Assembly (NCBI GenBank): GCA_019973155.2
Contig: BPQB01000018.1
Location: 434,001-498,000, forward strand
Length of the DNA stretch: 64,000 nucleotides
Source: Phanerochaete sordida
Lineage: Eukaryota > Basidiomycota > Agaricomycetes > Polyporales > Phanerochaetaceae
Direction: 5' to 3'
The notes beneath the pieces are model-generated. The model did no database searches, was not told where the DNA came from, and was given only the letters and a program-made list of their open reading frames with translations. The translations under genes and the position numbers were made by a program. Below are positions 56,551-64,000 of the stretch, in pieces. Each line of letters starts with the position of its first letter. Positions within the stretch are counted from its first letter, which is position 1.

Positions 56551-57927
56551 CTCTGGGTCTGATTTGTCTGCGGGCACAATCTTGAACGACGTGCCAAACG
56601 TCTGGTGGACGTCACGAAGGAACTGGATACTGCAGAGCGCATTAGCCTCTGCAGAGGAGACAGGCCCGCGCTACTTACGTTCGTAGTGTCGGTTCACCCA
56701 TCAGACACCGGCCGACGTCTTCACTGCCAAGCACCATCATAAGCAGGACAAGCACTTGGTGCTGCTTGTCGACGCAACCTCCTCTCCGAATTTCCGACAG
56801 CAGTGCCCGTGATGCGGTCAAAGCAACGTCTTCTGGGGCGCCACCAGGGACAGAAACGGCTTCTGCAGAGTGCATGGCGCCCGTCGTTGATTCCGCCAGC
56901 AAGCTCAAAGCGTAGCCTGGTGATCTGGGACGACGTGAGGTATAGTCGCAAAGCATTGGCTTGTTGCACTCACTTCCCACTGTCTTCACCCTTGTAAACG
57001 TCGGAGTACAAGTATATGTCCGGGATGTAGCGGTTGAGAACAGACCGTGCTGCCTCAATCATTCGGTTGGAGAACTGAGGGCTGACACGGACGGCATGGC
57101 TGGGGAGATGTGTTAGATGCCAGACAAAGCGACAAGTGATGTCGCACGTACGCGATGCCTCGTATGCGCTTTATTCTCCCTCGGTCGACGAAGTTCAGTG
57201 TCTTGACTTGCTTCACGACAGGGCAGAGGAATTGTACTTCGCCTCCGCCAAGAGGTGCAGCACCACGCTTTTTTATCTGTAAGACGCATCAGCAAAAGCT
57301 CAGTCTCATGGAAGGTGGGTTACGTGCCCGAAGCTCCAAGCCTTCTGAGATGCCAAACAGCTGTAGGTGCGGGAGCGTGACAGTTCGGATGAGATCAGCC
57401 TGCAACATGATCAGCGAAGTTCATTTGCAAGATACAAGGGACGCACTGAGAGGTCACGGTCGTCGGAGGTGATGCCCCGTAGTGTTAGCTGGAGAGGCTT
57501 TTTGGAGAACGGCGCGAGCATTACTATCGGCTCGAGGAAGTAGCCGATAGAGCGCGAGAGCGGGCACTCATGTACGACGGTGCCTCCTGCAATAATTCCT
57601 GGCTTAACAAGAAGCGCGGTACCTGCGCAGACGTCAGTCCTCTGTCACCCGTAGAGCGAGAGTCACCGCGCACCAGTGACCGAGATCTCGATGACTGTTC
57701 CATTCGTGACACGCTCCAGCAACCGTAGTAGGCTGACCTCGTAGTCTGGTCTTGTCAGAAGCATCAATTATCAACCTGTTATACGACGCACCTCTGAGAC
57801 CGGGATTCTTGTCGTCTGGCCGGATTTTGTCGATCTTGACGGGCTTTCCACTCAGGATAGAGAGGACCAAGCGGTGGCGAAGGTATTGGTGACCGCTGAA
57901 GTGTAGGACCGTGACAGGCTGTGCCAT
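56485..57927 (-). CDS. RCL1: RNA 3'-terminal phosphate cyclase-like protein RCL1
   Basis: A nucleolar U3 snoRNP-associated protein required for 18S rRNA processing (A2 cleavage) together with Bms1. It starts at 57927 (MAQPVTVLHFSGHQYLRHRLV) and passes through KPVKIDKIRPDDKNPGLR, DYEVSLLRLLERVTNG, LVKPGIIAGG and SRSIGYFLEPIVMLAPFSK. LTLRGITSDDRD and AAPLGGGEVQFLCPVVKQVKTL follow, then HAVRVSPQFSNRMIEAARS, GGCVDKQHQVLVLLMMVLG and LLFSCYGTGYVNANRTLA. The GGCVDxxxQ segment is that of Rcl1 rather than the active cyclases. About eight introns. The gene converges on NPR2, the stops lying 70 bases apart. Confidence 0.93.
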
Positions 57928-58175
57928 ATTGTCCGCGCGCACGAAGTAGCAAAGAGTGTAGAGGATGAATGAATCCGGGGCTGATGAGAGTCGAGAGAAA
58001 GCTCCCAACAGCCAATCGGCATGCAGCCTCGAGAAACTCTTGGGCGTCTCGAAGCGGGCGCCTGCTAAATTACCGCGCGCTTATCGAGTCGCGTATTACG
58101 CGCCGTTGCCCACTCAGCAGCGCTCACTCACGCCTCCCATCCTCCTCCATCTCGTCCCGCCGCATCTTCCACATC

Positions 58176-59824
58176 ATGGCCGCAGCAGTCGCGACAAACG
58201 GTGCAGCCGTTGCTGCCGATTGGCCCGGACGATACCACCACATAGACCAGGTCTTGGACACGCCAGGACCGCGCACGGATCCGTCCTTCCAGGCGGGCGA
58301 TGAGGTGCGTGCATTCGGTCGTGCGCCACGCACCTACGCTGAGCATTGCACAGGTCAAAGAGTTTCTCAGAGACAAGTGCAAGATCCTTGTGATCGGTGC
58401 CGGAGGCCTCGGATGCGAGATTCTGGCCAACTTGGCTCTATCCGGGTTCAAGGACATCCATGTCATTGACATGGACACCATAGACATCAGCAACCTCAAC
58501 CGGCAATTCTTGTTCAGGTGCGCTCCACTGGCGTTGGTTACTGCCGCTTTGCCTCAGACATCGCGAACAGGTCCAAGGATGTTGGCAAGCCGAAGGCACT
58601 CGTCGCCGCCGAGTCCATCATGACTCGCGTGCCCGGTGTGAAGATCACTCCGTCAGTCGAGTGCATGTAGTGCGTTGAGTGTGCTGACAAGGTGGGCAGA
58701 TACTATGGAAAGATCCAGGACAAGGATGAAGACTACTACATGCAATTTAACCTCGTAATATGCGGCCTCGACTCCGTAGAAGCTCGCCGCTGGATCAACG
58801 CGACTCTTGTGAACATGGTGGACCCGGAGAACCCGGAGAGCCTCAAGCCTCTTATTGACGGCGGCACAGAAGGCGAGTCCTGATCAGACGCAGGGCGGCT
58901 CGCGCTTACATTCCATCCAGGCTTCAAGGGCCAAGCCCGTGTCATTCTCCCCACTATCTCGTCATGCTACGAGTGCTCACTAGACATGCTGAACAAGCCC
59001 ACCGCGTTCCCCATCTGTACCATAGCCAACACACCACGTCTGCCAGAGCACTGCATCGAATGGGCATCAGTCCTGGAATGGCCGCGCGTCCACGGAGGTG
59101 ATGCACGCGTTCTCCATATCCGGAAGCGCGTCTCACTGACCTTCATACAGACAAGAAGATGGACACCGATGACCCCGAGCACATCGGCTGGCTGTACAAG
59201 ACCGCGCTTGCTCGTGCGAAGGAGTTCAACATCGAGGGCGTGACGTACTCGTTGACTCAGGGAGTCGTGAAGAACATCATCCCTGCCATCGCCTCCACCA
59301 ACGCTATCATCGCCGGTAAGTATGCCCCATTAGCGGCTGTATGCTGGAGCTTACTTTCACCCAGCATCATGTTGCAACGAGGCGTTTAAGATCGCCACAA
59401 GCTCTGCGGCCTACCTCAACAACTACTTCATGCTCATCGGGACTGACGGCGTCTACTCCTTCACATTCGAACATGAGAAGAGGCCAGAATGCCCTGTCTG
59501 CGGTGGCGAGGCCGTCGACCTCACCATCAGCAAGGGGATGACTGTCGACAAGCTCATCGAGACCCTTGTGGAACGGCAGGACATGTGAGTAGCCCTCAGT
59601 TATTTGAACATGACTTGTGCTGACGACCTTCCAGCCAAATCAAGAAGCCGTCATTGTCGAGCCCAACGAAACAGATCTACTTCCAGGCTCCACCGCAGCT
59701 TGAGGAAGCCACTAGACCCAACCTAGAGAAACCTGTCTCGGAACTTGTCGAAGAGGGCGGAGAAATCACCGTGACTGCTACTTCCCTTCCATTCAGCTTG
59801 TCCCTCCGCATCCACTACACATAG
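58176..59824 (+). CDS. UBA3: NEDD8-activating enzyme E1 catalytic subunit UBA3
   Basis: With ULA1/APP-BP1 it adenylates NEDD8 (Rub1) and forms the thioester that is passed to Ubc12, activating cullin ligases. ATG 58176 begins [16 protein letters not shown]. Adenylation motifs: [19 protein letters not shown] and [17 protein letters not shown], then [16 protein letters not shown] and PLIDGGTEG. The catalytic cysteine lies in [16 protein letters not shown]. The middle has [21 protein letters not shown] (the crossover and zinc site), with CPVCGG as the second zinc pair. The C-terminal ubiquitin-fold domain follows: [21 protein letters not shown]. The end is short (SLRIHYT). About eight introns. 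Confidence 0.95.
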
Positions 59825-60807
59825 ATTGATCTGCCCCTGCTGACACTGAGTACTTACCCGAGTCGATCTGGACTGCGCTGTAAGATTGTATCAATATTCT
59901 GTATGACCAGCTGCTGACAAAGCCCGAGGCTGCTGAGCATGTCCGACGCAATGAGCCTATGTTCGTCTCTTTCGCCCTTCGCGCATATTTCAGAGTCCTT
60001 CTGTAGCTGAGTCAGCGTCTTTCTCAGTCAAGAGTACTCACAGTCATGGTGCGAGCCATGTCGAGGTCTTGCTTACGATCGAGATCTTGCAATGATACGC
60101 GCCGTCCTCGTGGCGTTTTCTAAGCGCCGGTCATGTAACTCGCGTGGTTGGGATTCAAATCCTTCATCAGTTTGGAACGCAGCAGCGTGCTAATTTATCA
60201 AGAATATAATGAGGAGACTGTATAACTGTGATCTTGTATCTATCTTGTGTATAAAAATGGGTCAAGGCAAGTTTGAGCTTGATGAACAGTACACTCAGTC
60301 TTACCAGACTTTATGGCACGGTGATGAAGCCGCAAAATGGGTTGTTTCTGTTGGTACAAGACATCCTGGTTTTTTCCTAATCTTCGGTTGAAATCCGACT
60401 CTAAGAGTGGTCGAACTATGCTTTGGTGAAAGGCAGGCCGATAAACCCGCTTGGTTGCTGATGCAGATATCAAGTCCGAGGCTTAACACTAGATTTGAGA
60501 AGAAATGGATTGCATCACGCCAGAATCTCTCAATACGAGCCTCACGTAATCCACGCTCGGAGAGCCTTGTTTGACGTGCACGGTGAGCAAACCGAGTCCG
60601 CAAGATCCGGGTAAGCGCTTTGTCAATGAAGTAAGCCTTGCTTTGAATAGGAGTAAGTATGAGAGGTAACAACGTTTGAAGTCCGTCGCTTACTTCAATC
60701 ATAAGCATGTGACTTGCCGCTTGCCATATACGAGCGGCGGAGCGCGTTACAGCTCAGCCTACAACCCTCCATCACCTCCATACCCCTACCTCACACGCTC
60801 AGCTAAC
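59825..60807. other. Intergenic region between UBA3 and SLT11, with a possible transposon relic
   Basis: About 980 bases, AT-rich compared with the rest of the window. A decayed minus-strand frame around 60430-60640 is listed separately. The part from about 60700 to 60807 is the SLT11 promoter and leader. Nothing else stands out. Confidence 0.45.
60430..60640 (-). pseudogene. Possible decayed integrase/transposase fragment
   Basis: On the minus strand the frame reads ...LREARIERFWRDAIHFF... then ...SLGLDICISNQ. The block RIERFWRD followed by a short gap and GLD...N resembles the RIERLWVDV...GLDINNPNH region common to Agaricomycete DDE/integrase-like proteins. Upstream and downstream residues do not continue the similarity. 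If correct, it is a short dead piece of a mobile element. The assignment rests on one motif and is weak. Confidence 0.3.
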
Positions 60808-62023
60808 ATGCCACCGAAATCCGACATCAACAAGGCTGGTTGGGAGCAGAGTGAATTTCCCATTCTCTGTGAAACTTGTACGCCAACTCGTTCTCTCATT
60901 TGCGGCAGCTAGGCTCACTCTTGTCTGTTCACTAGGCTTGGGGGACAATGCTTTCGTCCGTATGGTACGTCCTTGTTCTTGTGCAGCGAGAAATAGCTGC
61001 TAACAGTATTTTGATAGTCGAAGCAAGAGTTCGGACGTTCCTGCGGTACATGCGCACGGCCGTTCACCGTCTTCCGCTGGAACCCCGGCACTGGTATGCG
61101 CTACAAGACGACCGTCATCTGCCAGACATGTGCCAAGGTTAAGAACGTTTGCCAGACGTGCCTTCTGGATCTCGAGTTTGGCCTCCCAACGCAAGTGCGC
61201 GACACCGCGCTGGCTGTGCAGAACGAGGCTCCGACGAGTGAGATCAACCGGGAGTACTATGCGCAGAACATGGAGAGCAAGGTGCGTGTTATTTTCATGT
61301 TTAATTTGACTGCAGCTGACAAATATGATAGCTTGAGGGCGACAAGTCACTTCTAGGAGGCACGAAAGCGTCATCAGCCGGGAAGGAGATGCTCAAGCAG
61401 CTTGCACGGACGGACCCGTACTACAAGCGGAACCGACCACGTATTTGCTCGTTCTTCGTGAAGGGGGAGTGCACCCGAGGAGATGAGTGCCCATACCGGT
61501 ACGTCAGCTTTGCTGTCTTCTCGTAGCGGCGGTCCTGACCTTTCGGACGCTAGGCATGAGATGCCCGCGCAGAACGAACTCTCAAAACAAAACATCCAGG
61601 ACCGATACCACGGCACGAACGACCCTGTCGCGCGCAAGATCATGAACCAGCACGCGACACGCCAGGGCCTCGCGCCGCCAGAAGACAAGTCCATCGTACG
61701 TAGCATCTCGCATTTGTCAGTACCCGAGTCTGACTAAACGCTGTCAGACATCCATATTCCTCACTACGCTCCCTGCCTCGGCGACAGAGGAAACGATCCG
61801 CACGAAGGTTGTACAGACACTGCCAAACGTGCCACAGGCCCAAATCAAGTCGGTGGTGCACGTCGCAAAGTCAAGATGCGCCTTCGTGAACTTCCATGAC
61901 CGCGAGTCTGCGGAGCTGGCGGCAGCGGCATGGTCCAACGGCCTGGAGATGGACGGCCAAAACGTAGGCGTGAAGTGGGGTCGTAGTAAGGCGGGGACCA
62001 AGGCGAAGGCAGTCGAGGCGTAG
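60808..62023 (+). CDS. SLT11: Pre-mRNA-splicing factor SLT11/ECM2 (RBM22)
   Basis: A spliceosome component of the NineTeen-related complex that contacts U6 and the pre-mRNA near the active site. It begins at 60808 ([20 protein letters not shown]) with CETC. Zinc-binding pairs follow: [36 protein letters not shown], typical of the N-terminal Slt11 module. Next is [19 protein letters not shown] with a CCCH finger ([19 protein letters not shown]), followed by [16 protein letters not shown]. An RRM closes the protein ([17 protein letters not shown], ...[19 protein letters not shown]). The order and DRYHGxNDPVA block are diagnostic for the family. It ends at 62021-62023. Seven introns or so. Confidence 0.95.
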
Positions 62024-62371
62024 TTTGGCTCACTATTTATGCACCATGTTGTACTCTATGGCATTTTTTTCTGACACTCGAGGACTAGCTGTTCATGAAG
62101 TCATGCTATTGCTCGTAATTGCTACAGATATTGTTTATAATCCAATGTGCAATCAGCCCTTGCCCAGGGCAGATCGCGTCCGCCTTCCGCCTTCCTTGGC
62201 GTCCCATGTCGGTTGAACGTTCCAACGACGGATTCCCTAGTTGAGAGGTACTCCAGCGCGCCCCCTGCACAGGGCGGGCGCCACTGCCGTGTTGAACGGT
62301 GTATTGCGTCTAGAGTCTATCTGATGAAGATCGAGTCTAGTTTGTGACGAACAGTCCAAGGGCGCGGTCTC
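62024..62371. other. Convergent intergenic region, no gene
   Basis: About 350 bases between the stops of SLT11 and C1-THF synthase. TA-rich sequence near 62040-62145 probably supplies the SLT11 poly(A) signal. No gene or repeat. Confidence 0.5.
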
Positions 62372-64000
62372 TTAGAAGAGACCGACGACCTTGCCGGTGG
62401 GGTCGAGGTCGACCTCCCAGAAGCCGGGGCGCGTGCCGAGGCCGGGCATGGTCTGCATGTCGCCGAGGATGGGGTAGAGGAACCCGGCACCCGCGGAGAG
62501 GCGCACGGAACGGATGGGCACCGTGAAGCCGGTGGCGACGTTCTTGAGCTTGGGGTCGTGCGAGAACGAGTACTGGGTCTTGGCCATGCAGACTAGGAAG
62601 AAGGTCAGTTTCCCTCACCGCTGGCCGGAGGGTAGGAATACGTACTGGGAAGACCACCGAAGCCCTGCTGGGTGTAGGTGTCGACCTGCTTCTGCGCCTG
62701 CTCACTGAGCTCAATGCCGTCCGCGCCGTAGATCTCCTTGCAGATGATCTCGATCTTCTTCTCGATCGGGATGTTGAGGTCGTACAGGAACTTGAAGTCG
62801 GACTCGCCCTCGCAAGTCTGGACGACAGCCTGTGCGAGAGCAAGCGCACCGTGGCCACCCTCAGCCCAGTGGTTGCTGACGACAGCGGCGTCGGCACCGC
62901 CCGCGAGCGACTGCTGACGGACAAGCTCGAGCTCCGCGGGAGAGTCGGTCCTGGAATGCGTCGTCAGGACATGACAAAATGAATGCCACAGCCGACTTAC
63001 GCAAACTGGTTGATGGCAACGATGACCTTGAGGCCGAACTTGCGCGAGTTCTCGATGTGCTTGACGAGGTTCTTGCAGCCTTCCTCGAGGGTGACGAGGT
63101 CCTCTTTGGTGTACGTGTCGTGCAGCGGCTTGCCAGGTGTGACATCGGGGCCTCCGCCGTGCATCTTGAGCGCACGGGTGGTCGCGACGATGACGACGGC
63201 GTCGGGCTTCAGGCCGCTGACACGGCATTTGATGTTGCAGAACTTCTCCATGCCCATGTCGGCGCCGAAGCCGCCCTCGGTGAGGACGTAGCCGACGCGC
63301 TCGGCCTCGTCGCCCTCCTCGGTACCAGCAAGCTTGAGCGCGACCTTGTCGGCGAGGATAGAGGAGTTGCCGTGTGCGATGTTCGCGAAGGGCCCGGCGT
63401 GGACGAAGACGGGAGTACCCTCCAGGGTCTGCATGAGGTTGGGCTTGATGGCGTCCTTCATGAGGACAGCAAGAGCACCACCGACACCGAGGTCGTCGCA
63501 GGTGACGGGCTCGCCACGCTTGCTGGTCGCGACGACCATGTTGCCGAGCCTCTCGCGCATGTCCTGCAGGTCGGTGGTCAGGGCAAGGACAGCCATGCAC
63601 TCGGAGGCGACAGCAATGTCAAAGCCGGTCTTGCGCTCGAAGCCCTTCTCAGAGGCAGCCTGGCCGATGGTGATTTGGCGGAGGAAACGGTCGTTGGTGT
63701 CGAGGACACGGTTCCAGGTGATGGTCTCCGGATCGATATCAAGGCGAGCGAAGCGGTTGATCTCCTCGGGGGTCAGGTCGTTGGGGTTGGTCTTGTCGAT
63801 ACCGAGCTTCTTGAGACGCTTGAACATGAGAGGAGCAAAGTCGCGCTTGCCCTTCTTGGTGGGCACGAGACGGCTGTACAGAGCCTTGTCGGACTGAGTA
63901 CCCTCGTGAAGCATGCGGGCATCGAGAGCAGCAGCAACGAGGTTGTTGGCCGCAGTGACCGCGTGGATATCACCAGTCAAGTGAAGGTTGAACTCGTCCA
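62372..64000 (-). CDS. ADE3: C1-tetrahydrofolate synthase, C-terminal formate-THF ligase part (5' end outside window)
   Basis: The trifunctional one-carbon enzyme; the part visible is the 10-formyl-THF synthetase domain, which makes 10-formyl-THF from formate, ATP and THF for purine synthesis. The window enters the chain at [20 protein letters not shown], a diagnostic segment. [42 protein letters not shown] and [19 protein letters not shown] follow, then [20 protein letters not shown] and KMHGGGPDV. The last two exons carry [30 protein letters not shown] and [20 protein letters not shown], ending at GKVVGLF. Two introns in this part (about 62948-62998 and 62593-62644). Cytosolic or mitochondrial form cannot be decided without the N-terminus. 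Confidence 0.96.

Overview
The window is nuclear DNA of a filamentous basidiomycete, most likely an Agaricomycete. Genes are dense, GC-rich and cut by many 45-65 base GT-AG introns. Neighbours are often divergent or convergent with short gaps, and several protein types are typical of Agaricomycetes (GH43 galactanase with CBM35, zinc-finger orphans, relics resembling Agaricomycete integrases). Placement in Polyporales is only a guess. All genes were assembled by hand from exon fragments, so exon ends are approximate unless stated.

Layout, 1-41.6 kb: 3' part of a Zn2Cys6 transcription factor (+); a small zinc-ribbon protein (+); a membrane-anchored aspartic protease (-); the Rab GTPase YPT1 (+); an intron-rich Argonaute with a complete DEDH tetrad (+); a Pro-rich orphan (-); mitoribosomal mL49 (+); a secreted GH43-CBM35 exo-beta-1,3-galactanase (-); PDX1/SNZ vitamin B6 synthase (+); a small orphan (+); an RS-rich protein (-) divergent from cyclin L (+); the TBC GAP BUB2 (-); a zinc-finger orphan (-); an AP-4 epsilon-like adaptin (+); CCT4 (-); UFD1 (+); N-myristoyltransferase (-); OGG1 (-); and NPR2 copy 1 (+).

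Layout, 41.6-54.1 kb: a gene-poor island of about 12.4 kb. It holds the cut-off 3' end of RCL1, a possible small gene, an inverted-repeat element rich in CATTTC/GAAATG, diverged tandem repeats, one credible orphan gene (50706-51430) and a GC-rich repeat family.

Layout, 54.1-64 kb: NPR2 copy 2 (+); intact RCL1 (-); the NEDD8 E1 subunit UBA3 (+); a possible transposon relic; the splicing factor SLT11/RBM22 (+); and the 3' part of C1-tetrahydrofolate synthase (-).

Most of the window is ordinary housekeeping sequence: trafficking (YPT1, AP-4), protein folding and ubiquitin-like pathways (CCT4, UFD1, UBA3), splicing (cyclin L, SLT11), DNA repair (OGG1), and TORC1 nutrient signalling (NPR2). The most unusual structure is a direct segmental duplication of NPR2 (39232-41648 and 54090-56550). 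The copies differ by a precisely present or absent 48-base intron, and their first exons differ only at synonymous sites. The RCL1 tail carried with copy 1 shows that copy 2 sits at the original locus. I found no CRISPR array, rRNA, tRNA or secondary-metabolite cluster.
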